A stretch of DNA of 64,000 nucleotides from NCBI RefSeq assembly GCF_900104725.1, contig NZ_LT629758.1, positions 6,875,001 to 6,939,000 of the forward strand, in the 5' to 3' direction. Below the pieces are notes generated by a model, which saw nothing but the letters and a program-made list of their open reading frames with translations, ran no database searches and was not told the DNA's origin. Each line of letters starts with the position of its first letter. The stretch's first letter is position 1. Origin of the DNA: Actinoplanes derwentensis (GTDB lineage: Bacteria > Actinomycetota > Actinomycetes > Mycobacteriales > Micromonosporaceae). This document shows positions 52,048-62,022 of this stretch, piece by piece. A program made the translations under genes and the position numbers.

Positions 52048-53274
52048 ATGACGACGGATATCAAGAGGACTCGGGTTCTGCAGGGTGCGGCGCTGATGGT
52101 CAGTGCGGCTGTTGCGCTTGTCGGGTCGGGGGCGGCTGTTGCTGCGGCTCCGGGGCATGTGGACGGCGGGCGCGACCCGGTCATGCGGGACGTTGCCCGG
52201 CAGGTGCTCTCCGTGGGGGTTCCCGGGTATGTGGCTCGGATCGACTACGGGCGCAAGGTCGGCGTCACCCTGGCCGGCGTTGCGGATCGGCGGGACGGGC
52301 GGAAGTTGACCGTTCGGGATCAGTTCGAGGTTGGCAGTAACACCAAGACGTTCACCGCGGTTCTTGCCCTTCAGCTTGTTGACCAGGGAAAGTTGCGGCT
52401 TGACTCGCCGGTGGAGAAGTACCTGCCGGGGGTGGTGCCGAACGGGCGGAACATCACGGTTCGGATGCTGCTTCAGCACACCAGTGGGCTGTTCAACTAC
52501 ACCGCCGATCCGGACTTCTTCGTCGACATCGACAAGCGGCCGCAGCATGTTCACACCGAGAACGAGTTGCTTGCGGTGGCTTTCAAACACGCGCCGAACT
52601 TCGCTCCGGGTACCGACTGGGCGTACTCCAACACGAACTACATCCTGATCGGGATGGTTCTTCAGAAGCTGACCGGCAGGAGTCTGCCGGCGCTGGTCGA
52701 GCAGCGGATCGCCGCGCCGCTCGGGCTGGTGAACACCTACTTCGCCGATCCTCGCGCCATCAACACGGGACCGGGCTACGCCCGCGGCTACAGCGTCTCG
52801 TTCGCCGGGACGTCGCCCGTCTACACCGATGTGTCTGCGCGGCCGCTCGGCGGATGGGCGGGGGCCGCCGGTGCGGTCATCTCCACGCCGGCGGAACTGT
52901 CCCGGTTCTTCGAGGCGCTGCTGGGTGGGGACTTGATCTCGGCTGAGCAGCTCAAGCAGATGAAGACCACCGTTGAGCTGGGTGAAGGGTTCGGGGAGGG
53001 TGGTTACGGGCTGGGGCTCATGCGGATCGACTCGCCGTGCGGGACCGTCTGGGGCCACGGCGGCGACACCCTGGGACACCACAGCGCGGCCGTGACCACG
53101 GAGAACGGGCGCCGGTCGGCCGTCACCGACGCCACCGCCGAGCCGAGTGACACCAGCCCGAACGAGGGCGTGCTCCGCTTCGTCAAGGTCGTCCAGGCCG
53201 CCGACACCGTCACCATCTGCCGGATGCTCGACAAGCCCGCCCCTCAGGCCGTGATGGACGCGCTGCGCAGCTAG
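52048..53274 (+). CDS. Secreted serine hydrolase, class C beta-lactamase/D-alanyl-D-alanine carboxypeptidase family
   Basis: The 408-residue product has a signal peptide (RVLQGAALMVSAAVALVGSG), the catalytic SNTK at residues 97-100 (Ser97, Lys100), YSN at 193-195 and a third motif WGHGGDTLGHH. These are the three penicillin-binding enzyme motifs. It may act on cell-wall peptides or be an esterase-like relative. Antibiotic hydrolysis is not implied. It is convergent with nuoN and ends 3 bp before the nuoN stop codon. Confidence 0.88.
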   Translation: MTTDIKRTRVLQGAALMVSAAVALVGSGAAVAAAPGHVDGGRDPVMRDVARQVLSVGVPGYVARIDYGRKVGVTLAGVADRRDGRKLTVRDQFEVGSNTKTFTAVLALQLVDQGKLRLDSPVEKYLPGVVPNGRNITVRMLLQHTSGLFNYTADPDFFVDIDKRPQHVHTENELLAVAFKHAPNFAPGTDWAYSNTNYILIGMVLQKLTGRSLPALVEQRIAAPLGLVNTYFADPRAINTGPGYARGYSVSFAGTSPVYTDVSARPLGGWAGAAGAVISTPAELSRFFEALLGGDLISAEQLKQMKTTVELGEGFGEGGYGLGLMRIDSPCGTVWGHGGDTLGHHSAAVTTENGRRSAVTDATAEPSDTSPNEGVLRFVKVVQAADTVTICRMLDKPAPQAVMDALRS

Positions 53275-53277
53275 AAG

Positions 53278-54780
53278 CTAGAAGGCGTTGAACAGCAACT
53301 GCGGTGCGAAGCCCAGGACGACCGCCACGGCCGACGTGGCCAGCAACGTCGCGGTCACCGAGCGGGACACCGGGAAGTACGGGTGGGTGACGTTGTAGAG
53401 CAGCGCGGGGTCGGCCACCAGCAGGCCGGGCTGGGTGGGGTACGTGTAGAGCAGGGCCGCCACCCGGACGTAGTAGGCCAGGGCCACCACCGCGTTGATC
53501 ACCACGACTGCGGCCAGCCACGTCCAGCCCTCGGCGATCAGGGCTCCCACCACCGTCACCTTGGCGAACAGACCGGCCAGTCCGGGCGGCAGGCCGGCCA
53601 GCCCGGACAGGGCCAGGATCATCGCGGCACCCAGCCAACGGTGCTGGTGGGCCAGACCCCGGTAGTCGTTCAAAGTGCCGCCGTCGGTGTCCGCGGGGGT
53701 CCGGGAGGCCAGGGCCACCGCGGAGTGGGCCACCACCTTCGCCGGACGCAGAGCCGTCACCACGCTGAAGGCGATCAGTTCCAGGACCACGAAGAAGACC
53801 GCGTACGACAGGGCGGCAGGCACTCCGGGGGCGCCCATCGCCAACGCGGCCAGGATGTAGCCGGCCTGGGCTATCGAGGACCACGCCAGCAATCGGACCA
53901 TCCTGGTCTGACTCAGGGCCACCAGGTTGCCGACCGTCATCGTCAGCACGGCCAGCGCGGATAGGACCGCCCCGGTGTCCAGGTGGGCCACCACCGCGGC
54001 CAGGGCCAGGATTCCACCGAGTTTGGACGCGGTCGACAGGTAGGCGGCTACCGGGATGGGTGCGCCGTCGTAGGTGGTGGGGGCCCAGGCGTGCAACGGG
54101 ACCGCGGCCACCTTGAAGGCCAGGCCGATCACCAGCAGGGCCGATCCCACGCTGCCCAGAGCAGCGAACGGTGCGGCGGCGGGGACCAGGAGGTTCAGGT
54201 GCACGGCACCGGTCGCGACGTAGATCAGGGCCAGGCCCAGCAGGGCTATCGCCGTTGAGATCACGCTGACCAGGAAGAACGTCAGGGAGGCTTCGGCGGG
54301 GCGGACGCTGGGGCGAGCGAACGGGGCGTACCGGCGCAAGCCGACCAGGATGTAGAGCGGAAGGGTCAACGTCTCCAAGCCGACGATCAAGGTCAGGAGA
54401 TCGCCCGCGTACGCCACGGTCACGCCGCCGGTCATCGAGCAGGCCAGCAGGAAGCAGAACTCGCCGGCGGGAGCCGCGCCCAGCCGTAGTGCCGGGATCG
54501 ACAGGCCCAGGACTCCGGCGGTCAGGGCGGCGAACAGCGCCGCTGCCACTGCGGCCGGCCAGGTCGGGACCCAGGAGCAGCCGCCGGTGGTGCAGAACGT
54601 CGAGTCCCACGGGCCGACGGCCAGGGCGCTGACCGCTACGGCAAGAGTGCCGAGCAGGGTCGCGGCCACGGTGGCTGTTCGCCGGGCGAGGAGCAGGTCG
54701 GCCAGCAGGGCCAGGATCGCGGTTCCGGCTGCGGCGTAGAGCGGCAGCAGGGCGAGGTGATCGACGGCCTGACTTCTCAC
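53278..54780 (-). CDS. nuoN: NADH-quinone oxidoreductase subunit N-like
   Basis: The 500-residue membrane protein (about 14 segments) belongs to the proton-translocating Mrp-like subunits. It has YAGDLLTLIVGLETLTLPLY near the conserved Glu, and LHAWAPTTYDGAPIPVAAYL with STASKLGG carrying the Lys. It is the last gene of the nuo cluster. Start GTG overlaps nuoM by 4 bp. Confidence 0.93.
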   Translation of the reverse strand: MRSQAVDHLALLPLYAAAGTAILALLADLLLARRTATVAATLLGTLAVAVSALAVGPWDSTFCTTGGCSWVPTWPAAVAAALFAALTAGVLGLSIPALRLGAAPAGEFCFLLACSMTGGVTVAYAGDLLTLIVGLETLTLPLYILVGLRRYAPFARPSVRPAEASLTFFLVSVISTAIALLGLALIYVATGAVHLNLLVPAAAPFAALGSVGSALLVIGLAFKVAAVPLHAWAPTTYDGAPIPVAAYLSTASKLGGILALAAVVAHLDTGAVLSALAVLTMTVGNLVALSQTRMVRLLAWSSIAQAGYILAALAMGAPGVPAALSYAVFFVVLELIAFSVVTALRPAKVVAHSAVALASRTPADTDGGTLNDYRGLAHQHRWLGAAMILALSGLAGLPPGLAGLFAKVTVVGALIAEGWTWLAAVVVINAVVALAYYVRVAALLYTYPTQPGLLVADPALLYNVTHPYFPVSRSVTATLLATSAVAVVLGFAPQLLFNAF

Positions 54781-56477
54781 CGGTGGACTCCCAGCAGGGT
54801 GGTCAGTGGCGCAAGGGTGTCAGTGATGATCAGGGCCGGTAGCACGCCGACGGCCAGGGTGAGCAGGACCAGCGGGGCCCAGGCCAGCCACTCGGCCCAG
54901 GAGAGTTCGGGGGCGGCATCGGCGACAACCGGGCGGGCCGGAGCAGTGGGAACCTCGGCGGGTGCGACTTTCGTGAACAGAAGAGGCGCGCTGTAGTCGA
55001 AGATCGCGGGCCGGGGAACCACCGGGGCAGTGGGAGCCACCGACGGGAGCAGGACGTGGGCCTCGTACGACGTGGGGTCGAGGGCCCGAACCTCGGGAGT
55101 CGGCAGACCGTGTGTCAACCGCCGCAGCAGGCGCAGGAAATAGGCCGCGGTCAAGGCCCCGCCGACGGCGGCGATCGTGGCCAGGGTCGACCACAGCGGG
55201 CCGCCGCGCTGGACGGCCGCGACCACCGCGAACGCCTCGCCCCAGAAGCCGGCCAGGCCGGGTAGCCCGAGTGAGGCGATGGCGGCGAAGCCGAACAGCC
55301 CGGCCAGACGTGGCGAGGTCTCGCGCAGGCCGCTGAGCTGGTTGAGGGAGCCGGTGCCGGTGCGGTCCTTGATCGTTCCGGCGAGGAAGAACAGCAGGCC
55401 GGTGATCAGGCCGTGGGCGATGTTGCCGATCAGGGCGGCCTGGATTCCGGTGACCGACAGGGTGGCGATGCCGAGCAGGACGAAGCCCATGTGGCCGACG
55501 CTGGAGTAGGCGATCAGGCGTTTCAGTTCGGTCTGGCGCAGGCAGATCAGGGCACCGGCGATGATCGCGATCACGGCCAGGATGCCCAGGACGGGGGCGG
55601 CCCACGCGGCGCCGAGAGGGGCCACGCCGACGCCGACGCGGATCAGGCCGTAGGTGCCCATCTTGAGCAACACCCCGGCCAGGATCACCGAGCCGACGGT
55701 GGGTGCTTCGGTGTGCGCGTCGGGCAGCCAGGTGTGCAGTGGCCAGAGCGGGGCTTTGATCGCGAACGCGACGGCCAGCAGGGCGAAGACCGCGTACTGG
55801 GTGTTGCGGTTCAGGTCGATCGCACCGGTCAGCACAACCAGGTCACCGGTGCCGGACTGGGTGACGACGATCAGGACGCCGAGCAGCAGCAGGACCGAGC
55901 CGACCAGGGTGTAGAGGACGAATTTGCGGGCGGCGGCCCGGCGGCGTGGGCCGCCCCAGCCGGCGATCACCGCGTACATCGGCAGCAGGACGACCTCGAA
56001 GAACAGGAAGAACAGGATCAGGTCGAAAGCCAGGAAAGTGCCGAGGACCCCGACTTCCAGGACCAGCAGGAGGGCGGCCAGGCTGCGGCCGGCGCCGCCG
56101 ACCGGGACCTTCTTGATGGTGTACGCGCAACAGAGCGCCGTGAGCAGCCCGGTCAGAACGATCAGCGGGTACGAGATCCCGTCCACACCGAGGTGGAAGT
56201 CGAGTCCGAGCGCGGGCACCCAGTCCAGGTCTACCTGCGCCCACGGCAGGAGCCCGGGTGGGTAGAACCAGCCGACGTCCCACGGCCGGAAGGACACCAG
56301 CGCGAGCGCTATCAGGAAGGTGACCGTGGCGAAGCCGGTGGCGACGATCCGGGCCTGCCGGTCGCGGGCCGCCGGGTACAGCGCGACCACACCCGCCCCC
56401 AGCAACGGCACCACGAGCAGGGCGATCAGCAGCACCTGCGGCAGGCCCCAGGCGGGTTCGAGGTAATCGCGGTACAT
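54777..56477 (-). CDS. nuoM: NADH-quinone oxidoreductase subunit M-like
   Basis: The 566-residue product from the ATG at 56477 has AFDLILFFLFFEVVLLPMYA with the key Glu, WPLHTWLPDAHTEAPTVGSV with its conserved Lys/His surroundings, and SVGHMGFVLLGIATLSVTGI. The C-terminal 60 residues diverge. The open frame upstream to 56795 shows no similarity. The start overlaps the nuoL stop (TGATG). Confidence 0.93.
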   Translation of the reverse strand: MYRDYLEPAWGLPQVLLIALLVVPLLGAGVVALYPAARDRQARIVATGFATVTFLIALALVSFRPWDVGWFYPPGLLPWAQVDLDWVPALGLDFHLGVDGISYPLIVLTGLLTALCCAYTIKKVPVGGAGRSLAALLLVLEVGVLGTFLAFDLILFFLFFEVVLLPMYAVIAGWGGPRRRAAARKFVLYTLVGSVLLLLGVLIVVTQSGTGDLVVLTGAIDLNRNTQYAVFALLAVAFAIKAPLWPLHTWLPDAHTEAPTVGSVILAGVLLKMGTYGLIRVGVGVAPLGAAWAAPVLGILAVIAIIAGALICLRQTELKRLIAYSSVGHMGFVLLGIATLSVTGIQAALIGNIAHGLITGLLFFLAGTIKDRTGTGSLNQLSGLRETSPRLAGLFGFAAIASLGLPGLAGFWGEAFAVVAAVQRGGPLWSTLATIAAVGGALTAAYFLRLLRRLTHGLPTPEVRALDPTSYEAHVLLPSVAPTAPVVPRPAIFDYSAPLLFTKVAPAEVPTAPARPVVADAAPELSWAEWLAWAPLVLLTLAVGVLPALIITDTLAPLTTLLGVHR

Positions 56478-58351
56478 CAGGCGGCTCCCCACCAGGCGAT
56501 GGCACCGAGCAGCAGGGCGGCGGCACAGACGGCGACCGCGGCGGCGGGCAGCGGCAGCCGGTGGACTTCTTTCAGAACGGCACCGACCTGGGCGGTTCCG
56601 GCGCCGGTCCCGGTGACGGTGGCGTCGACGATGCGGATGTCGCCGGTGGTGGCCCACTTGGCGAGCGTCTTCGCCGGTCGTACCAGCAATCGGTCTTGGA
56701 GGTCGTCGAGCCGGAAACCGGCGGCCAGCAACGGACGGGCCCGGCCCAGCGCCTCGGCCGGGTCGACGCCGGGCACCGCCCACCACAGCCACCACGCGGT
56801 GCCGGCGCCGGTGGCGAGCAGCAGCATCGGCAGGGCGACGGCGACGCCGAGGTGTGGGTCGTCGAGTTCCAGGGCGGTGCGGAAGCCGGGGGCGAAGGCG
56901 GCCAGGCCGAGCAGCGAGGCCGGGATCGCGAGCAGGATCAGCGGCCAGCGCATCGGGCCCGGCGGATCGTGCGGGCTGTCGGGAGCCTGGTAGCGGGCGT
57001 CATCGAAGCCGACTTCCCAAGTGTGGCCGGGGGCACGGGCGACTCCGAAGAAAGCCCGGAGCAACAGGCGCGTGGCGTACCAGGCGGTGAGACCGACGGA
57101 GAACAGCGCGGTGATCCAGACCAGCCACGCGGACCAGATCGGCGCGGTCTCGCCGCCTTCGGTGGCGTGCGCGGCGGCGGTGAGCACGTTCTCCTTGGAC
57201 CAGAATCCGGCGAGCGGTGGCAGGCCGGCGAGCGCGCCGAGGCCGATCACGAACGACCAGAAGGTGACCGGCATGTGCTCGCGCAGGCCGCCCATCCGGG
57301 ACAGCAGGTTGGTGCCGACGGCATGGATGACCGCACCCGCGGCGAGGAACAGCAGCGCCTTGAACGCGGCGTGGGTGAGCAGGTGGAACAGGGCGGCGGC
57401 GGGTGATCCGACGGCCAGGGCGCCGGTCATGTAGCCGATCTGCGAGACGGTCGACCAGGCCAGGACGCGTTTCAGGTCGTCCTGGGCCATCGCGGACAGC
57501 GCCCCGAGCGCGATGGTGATCGAGGCCATCACCGCGAGCACGGCCAGTGCCGTCGACGACTGGGTGTAGAGCGGGTAGAGCCGGAAGACCACCCAGACGC
57601 CGGCTGCGACCATGGTGGCGGCGTGGATAAGCGCGGAGATCGGGGTCGGTCCGGCCATCGCGTCCGGCAGCCAGGTGTGCAGCGGGAACTGGGCGCTCTT
57701 ACCGGCCACTCCGGCCAGGATCAGCAGCAGCGCGGCGGTCAGCGTGCCGGTGGAGTAGCCGGTGGCGAGCACCTCGCTCAGCCGTGGGGTGCCGGCCTCG
57801 GTGATCAGGACGGCGATGCCGAGCAGGAACCCGATGTCACCGACCCGGGTGACCAGGAACGCTTTCACCGCGGCGGCCGGGGCCTCGGGCAGTCGCCGGT
57901 CGTGGCCGATCAGCAGGTAGGAGCAGGCGCCCATCACCTCCCAGCCGACCAGCATGACGATCAGATCGTTCGCTGTCACGACCAGGAGCATCGCGCCGGT
58001 GAAGAGGCTGATCTGGGCGGCGTAGGGGGCGTAACGGTCGTCATCGTGCAGGTAGGTGATCGAGTAGACCTGTACGCACAGGGCCACGATCGTGACGGCT
58101 AGCGCGACGTAGACGACGGCCGGGTTGATCGCGACGCCGAAACTCACCGTGAGGTCGCCGAATTCGACCAGGTCCACGCCGGTCTCGAACGGTCCGGAGG
58201 CGGTCAGCAGCACCAGCGTGAGCAGCAGTGCAACCACCGCGCCGGTCACTGAGAGAACGATCGCGAGACGACGGCTCTGCAGAAGAAGACCGATCAGGCC
58301 CACGATCAGCGGTACGACCGGAAGAAGCGGTCCGGCCACGTCGACGCTCAC
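56477..58351 (-). CDS. nuoL: NADH-quinone oxidoreductase subunit L-like
   Basis: The 624-residue protein from GTG at 58351 has about 15 segments, VGWEVMGACSYLLIGHDRRL with the functional Glu, FPLHTWLPDAMAGPTPISAL and AWSTVSQIGYMTGALAVGSP. It also has the C-terminal amphipathic helix region characteristic of NuoL. It overlaps nuoK by 4 bp. Confidence 0.93.
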   Translation of the reverse strand: MSVDVAGPLLPVVPLIVGLIGLLLQSRRLAIVLSVTGAVVALLLTLVLLTASGPFETGVDLVEFGDLTVSFGVAINPAVVYVALAVTIVALCVQVYSITYLHDDDRYAPYAAQISLFTGAMLLVVTANDLIVMLVGWEVMGACSYLLIGHDRRLPEAPAAAVKAFLVTRVGDIGFLLGIAVLITEAGTPRLSEVLATGYSTGTLTAALLLILAGVAGKSAQFPLHTWLPDAMAGPTPISALIHAATMVAAGVWVVFRLYPLYTQSSTALAVLAVMASITIALGALSAMAQDDLKRVLAWSTVSQIGYMTGALAVGSPAAALFHLLTHAAFKALLFLAAGAVIHAVGTNLLSRMGGLREHMPVTFWSFVIGLGALAGLPPLAGFWSKENVLTAAAHATEGGETAPIWSAWLVWITALFSVGLTAWYATRLLLRAFFGVARAPGHTWEVGFDDARYQAPDSPHDPPGPMRWPLILLAIPASLLGLAAFAPGFRTALELDDPHLGVAVALPMLLLATGAGTAWWLWWAVPGVDPAEALGRARPLLAAGFRLDDLQDRLLVRPAKTLAKWATTGDIRIVDATVTGTGAGTAQVGAVLKEVHRLPLPAAAVAVCAAALLLGAIAWWGAA

Positions 58352-58719
58352 CCGGCCACCCGTTCCTCGTCGTCGTCCAGGCGCACGTCGTCGACGACGA
58401 CCGCCTGACGCATCCGGTAGTACTGCAACACGATCGCCAGGCCGACCCCCACCTCGGCGGCGGCCAGCACGATCACGAAGAGGGTGAGGACTCCGCCGGT
58501 GCCGGGCTGGGCAGCGCTCGGGCGGGCCCACGACTCGACGGCGACGCCGGTCAGCGCGGACCGCAGCGACACGTCGGCGGTGACCAGGATCAGGTTGACC
58601 GCGTTCAGCATCAGCTCGACGGCCATCAGGACCAGGATCGCGTTGCGCCGCCGCAGGACGCCATAGACGCCCAGGCCGAAGAGCAGAGCGGCGATGACGT
58701 ACGGGATGGTGACGTGCAT
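58348..58719 (-). CDS. nuoK: NADH-quinone oxidoreductase subunit K
   Basis: The 123-residue three-span protein has LLFGLGVYGVLRRRNAILVL, MAVELMLNAVNLILVTADVS with the conserved Glu, and FVIVLAAAEVGVGLAIVLQY. A segment of about 20 residues (SLRSALTGVAVESWARPSAA) between spans 2 and 3 makes it longer than usual (about 100), as does the acidic tail. Confidence 0.92.
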   Translation of the reverse strand: MHVTIPYVIAALLFGLGVYGVLRRRNAILVLMAVELMLNAVNLILVTADVSLRSALTGVAVESWARPSAAQPGTGGVLTLFVIVLAAAEVGVGLAIVLQYYRMRQAVVVDDVRLDDDEERVAG

Positions 58720-59231
58720 CAGGCTTCCTCGCGGTGCGCGCCGATGTCCGGGCGGGACAGCACGATCGCGCCGATCAGGGCGGACAGCAGCAGGATCGAC
58801 AGGACCTCGAACGGCAGCACCCAGGTACCGAAGATCTGCTCACCGACCCGTTCGGCGGTGCCGGGCTGCGGCTGCGGAAACTCGATCCAGTGGAACGCGT
58901 CGATGAACAGGGCGGCCAGGCCGACACCCACACCACCGCCGATCAGGACAGCCGGCAGGCCGGGCCGGTCCAGGTCCGGTGACGGTCCGATCGGGGCGCG
59001 GGTCAGCATCACCGCGAACAGCAGCAGCACGACGACCGCGCCGACGTAGACCAGGATCTGCACCCAGGCCACCAGCTCAGCGCCGAGAACCAGGTAGAGA
59101 CCGGCGATCGCGCCCAGGCTGACGACCAGGTAGAAGCCGGAACGGACCAGGTGGGAGCTGGTGACGACCAGGGCTCCGGACCCGACCGCGACGGCGCCCA
59201 GTGCCAGCAGGAGCACGTCGGCGACGGTCAC
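58719..59231 (-). CDS. nuoJ: NADH-quinone oxidoreductase subunit J
   Basis: The 170-residue membrane protein starts at GTG 59231 ([20 protein letters not shown]), with [20 protein letters not shown] and the conserved [14 protein letters not shown] span. It overlaps nuoI by 4 bp and nuoK by one. A long upstream open frame is discounted. Confidence 0.92.
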   Translation of the reverse strand: MTVADVLLLALGAVAVGSGALVVTSSHLVRSGFYLVVSLGAIAGLYLVLGAELVAWVQILVYVGAVVVLLLFAVMLTRAPIGPSPDLDRPGLPAVLIGGGVGVGLAALFIDAFHWIEFPQPQPGTAERVGEQIFGTWVLPFEVLSILLLSALIGAIVLSRPDIGAHREEA

Positions 59232-59806
59232 GTGGCGGCTCCCGGCTTCGGGCGTACCGCCGCTGGTCTTGCGGTTTTCGCCGCGGTGGCCGCGCCCGGA
59301 CCGGCTGCCTTGCGAGCCGCCGTCGCCTCCTCCTTCGAGGGCTCGCCGAGCACGTCGTGCGCGGGCGGCGGCGGGACGGTCCGCATCCACTCGCCCAGCC
59401 GGTTCTTGTCGTGCAGCAGGTCGAGGACGTCGGTCTCGGCGTACTCGAACTCGGGTGTCCAGTGCAGCGCGTCGAACGGGCAGACCTCGATGCAGATGCC
59501 GCAGTACATGCAGAGGGAGAAGTCGATGTCGAACTTGTCCAGCACGTTGCGCTGGCGAGCGCGCGCGGCGCCGGGAACGACGACCTCCTCCTTGTGCGAG
59601 TCGATGTAGATGCACCAGTCGGGGCACTCGCGGGCGCAGAGCATGCAGACCGTGCAGTTCTCCTCGGACAGCGCGATCACGCCACGGGAACGCGGTGGCA
59701 GGTCGGGTTGCACGTCCGGGTACTGCTGGGTGGTGGTCCGCTTGGTCAACGTCTTCAAGGTCACGGCGAGGCCGTCGAGCAGGCCTTTACCGGGAGTCTC
59801 ACTCAC
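59228..59806 (-). CDS. nuoI: NADH-quinone oxidoreductase subunit I
   Basis: The 192-residue iron-sulfur subunit has two [4Fe-4S] motifs, [15 protein letters not shown] and [16 protein letters not shown], which carry electrons toward the quinone. The C-terminal Ala/Lys tail is long. Start is the GTG at 59806, with GGATGG six bases upstream. Confidence 0.93.
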   Translation of the reverse strand: MSETPGKGLLDGLAVTLKTLTKRTTTQQYPDVQPDLPPRSRGVIALSEENCTVCMLCARECPDWCIYIDSHKEEVVVPGAARARQRNVLDKFDIDFSLCMYCGICIEVCPFDALHWTPEFEYAETDVLDLLHDKNRLGEWMRTVPPPPAHDVLGEPSKEEATAARKAAGPGAATAAKTARPAAVRPKPGAAT

Positions 59807-59856
59807 AAGGGACCATCCTGCCCCGTCACCGGACTCGGCGCGACCTTGCCCCGCTG

Positions 59857-60801
59857 TCAGGTCAGGGATTTGACGGCCACGGTCAGAACCAGCTGGGCCA
59901 GCGACACCGGGACCAGGATCAGCCAGCACAGACGTTGAAGCTGATCCTCACGCAGGCGTGGATAGGTGACCCGCAACCAGATGATCACGAAGGCCACGGC
60001 AAAGATCTTCAAAAACGTCCAGAGCCAACCCAATTGCTCCTCGTACGGGCCGTGCCAGCCGCCCAGGAACAGCACCGTGGTCAACCCGGCGATCACCACG
60101 ATGCCCACGTATTCGGCGAGCAGGAAGAACGCGAAGCGCAGGCCGGTGTACTCGGTCATGTAGCCGAAGACCAGCTCGGAGTCGGCGATCGGCATGTCGA
60201 ACGGGGGCCGGCGGATCTCGGCCAGCCCGGCGATGAAGAAGACCAGCGCGGCCGGGGCCTGCCAGATCAGCCACCACGGCTGCCACGCCTGCACGATGCC
60301 GGGCAGGCTCAGGGTGCCGGCCGCCATCGCGACGCTGGCCGCCGACAGGACCAGCGGCAGTTCGTAACCGAGCATCTGGGCGGCGCCGCGGACCCCGCCG
60401 AGCAGGCTGTACTTGTTCGCCGACGACCAGGCCGACATCAGCACCGCGACCACACCGATGCCCAGGACCGCGAGCACCAGGAACAGGCCGATGTCCAGGC
60501 TCTGCCCGACCAGCCCGGGGCCGAGCGGGATGGTCATGATGACGAGCAGGTACGGGAACAGCGCGACGATCGGGGCGAGCTGGAAGACCGTACGATCGGC
60601 GTCCTTCGGGGTGATGTCCTCCTTCTGGACGAACTTCACCCCGTCCGCGATCAGCTGCGCCCAGCCGTGGAAGGCGCCCGCGTACATCGGCCCGAGCCGG
60701 CCCTGCATGTGCGCCATCACCTTGTGCTCCACCTGGCCGACGACCAGCGGCAACACCAGGAAGGCAGCCATCACGGCGAGCACCCGGATCAGCAGGTCCA
60801 T
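59857..60801 (-). CDS. nuoH: NADH-quinone oxidoreductase subunit H
   Basis: The 314-residue product from ATG 60801 is the quinone-chamber membrane subunit. Segments include [59 protein letters not shown] and [20 protein letters not shown]. The acidic residues of the E-channel are present. It shares one base with the nuoC stop. Confidence 0.94.
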   Translation of the reverse strand: MDLLIRVLAVMAAFLVLPLVVGQVEHKVMAHMQGRLGPMYAGAFHGWAQLIADGVKFVQKEDITPKDADRTVFQLAPIVALFPYLLVIMTIPLGPGLVGQSLDIGLFLVLAVLGIGVVAVLMSAWSSANKYSLLGGVRGAAQMLGYELPLVLSAASVAMAAGTLSLPGIVQAWQPWWLIWQAPAALVFFIAGLAEIRRPPFDMPIADSELVFGYMTEYTGLRFAFFLLAEYVGIVVIAGLTTVLFLGGWHGPYEEQLGWLWTFLKIFAVAFVIIWLRVTYPRLREDQLQRLCWLILVPVSLAQLVLTVAVKSLT

Positions 60802-61412
60802 CAGGATCTCGTCCCCTTGAGCGGGCCCCACTCGTTCGGGTCCGGGACACCCGGCGGGCGCATCGGGGCGCGTTTGCTCGTGCCGCCCTCCGACTCCCCG
60901 GGTTCCTTCGCGCCCGGCCACGGTTTCGCCACCCGGGCGGCCAGCACGAACTCTTTCCGCAGCGGATGCCCCTCGAACTCCGGTGGCAGCAGCAGCGGGC
61001 GCAGGCCGGGATGACGAGAGAAACCGATCCCGAACATCTCGTACGTCTCCCGCTCGTGCCAGTCCGCGCCCGGATACAGGTCCACCAGCGACTCCACCAG
61101 CGGATCCACCCGTGGCACCCGGGTCCGCAGCAGCAACCCGTGCCGGCGGCGGGTCGACCAGAGGTGGGCGATCACCGAGAATCCGCCGTCCAACTCGTCC
61201 ACCGCCGACAGCCAGTCGAAGAAGTCACAGCCCAGCGCACCGGCGTCCCGGGCCGCCTCGGCCGCGAACCACCATCGGGCCACCGGCACATCCAGCACCG
61301 CCCGGGCGTGGCCCGGCCCGCCGCCGGAAACCCCGGCAGTCACCGTGCCCTTCTCCGGGTCGTCGGTGGCCAGCAGATTGACCAGGCGTTCACCGACCTC
61401 TTCGGGCGTCAT
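60801..61412 (-). CDS. nuoC: NADH-quinone oxidoreductase subunit C
   Basis: The 203-residue product (ATG at 61412) has DFFDWLSAVDELDGGFSVIA and the signature DLYPGADWHERETYEMFGIG, then LRPLLLPPEFEGHPLRKEF. It is the first gene of a cluster of eight, running C-H-I-J-K-L-M-N without A, B, D, E, F or G. The upstream neighbour is the divergent ECF sigma gene, 64 bp away. Confidence 0.92.
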   Translation of the reverse strand: MTPEEVGERLVNLLATDDPEKGTVTAGVSGGGPGHARAVLDVPVARWWFAAEAARDAGALGCDFFDWLSAVDELDGGFSVIAHLWSTRRRHGLLLRTRVPRVDPLVESLVDLYPGADWHERETYEMFGIGFSRHPGLRPLLLPPEFEGHPLRKEFVLAARVAKPWPGAKEPGESEGGTSKRAPMRPPGVPDPNEWGPLKGTRS

Positions 61413-61441
61413 GCCGGTCATCCTATGGTCCGGGACCGTGC

Positions 61442-61473
61442 TGCAACCCGTCACCGGGCCCAGGCGTGTAGTC
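61442..61473 (+). promoter_or_regulatory. Proposed ECF sigma promoter, copy 1
   Basis: TGCAAC (61442-61447), a 17-bp spacer and CGTGTAGTC (61465-61473) precede the sigma gene, and recur with identical hexamer, spacer length and -10 before the second copy. The spacers themselves differ. The start codon begins 4 bp after the -10, so the mRNA would be leaderless or nearly so. Confidence 0.65.
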
Positions 61474-61476
61474 ACC

Positions 61477-62022
61477 GTGACAGCCATCGCCGCATCCCGA
61501 TCGGAGACGCCGGCCGCCGTGCATCATGATCCGCCGACCTTCGACGAGGTCTACGCCGCGCACTACACCGGGCTCACCGTGCAGTTGTACGCCTACTTCG
61601 GGGACCGGCAGGAAGCCCAGGATGTGGCACAGGAGGCGTTCTGCCGGGCGCTGGCCCGCTGGTCCACGGTCGCCGGTTACGACGATCCGGCCGGCTGGAT
61701 CCGCCGGATCGCCTGGAACCTGGCGGTCAGCCGGTGGCGGCGGGCCCGGACCGCCCTCAACTTCCTGCGCCGGGAACGTCCCGAGGAGGCCCTGGCCGAT
61801 GGGCCCTCCGGTGTGTGGGTGGCCCTGGTCGCCGCACTCGGCCAGCTTCCGGCCACCCAGCGCCGGGCGATGGTCCTGCATTACCTGGGTGACCAGCCGA
61901 TCGCCGAGATCGCCGCACGTGAAGGGGTAGCCGTGGGAACCGTGAAGTCCTGGCTGCACCGGGCCCGGACAACCCTCGCCGGGCAACTCGGCGCCGACGT
62001 CGAAGGGGTGCCTCATGCCTGA
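61477..62022 (+). CDS. SigE-family ECF sigma factor, copy 1
   Basis: The 181-residue protein has region 2 (DEVYAAHYTGLTVQLYAYFG then DRQEAQDVAQEAFCRALARW) and region 4 (LPATQRRAMVLHYLGDQPIA then EIAAREGVAVGTVKSWLHRA). The GTG at 61477 is used because the paralogue starts with ATG at the same relative place (VTAIA / MTALV). It overlaps the next gene by 8 bp. Targets are unknown; the promoter suggests autoregulation. Confidence 0.88.
   Translation: MTAIAASRSETPAAVHHDPPTFDEVYAAHYTGLTVQLYAYFGDRQEAQDVAQEAFCRALARWSTVAGYDDPAGWIRRIAWNLAVSRWRRARTALNFLRRERPEEALADGPSGVWVALVAALGQLPATQRRAMVLHYLGDQPIAEIAAREGVAVGTVKSWLHRARTTLAGQLGADVEGVPHA

Noticed and set aside
52048..53274. Antibiotic-inactivating beta-lactamase
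   Set aside because: The family motifs are shared by many esterases and carboxypeptidases. Nothing in the sequence shows drug hydrolysis.
53210..54610. A 466-codon minus-strand frame over nuoN
   Set aside because: Gly/Arg/Pro-rich shadow in another frame of nuoN, with no membrane segments or motifs.
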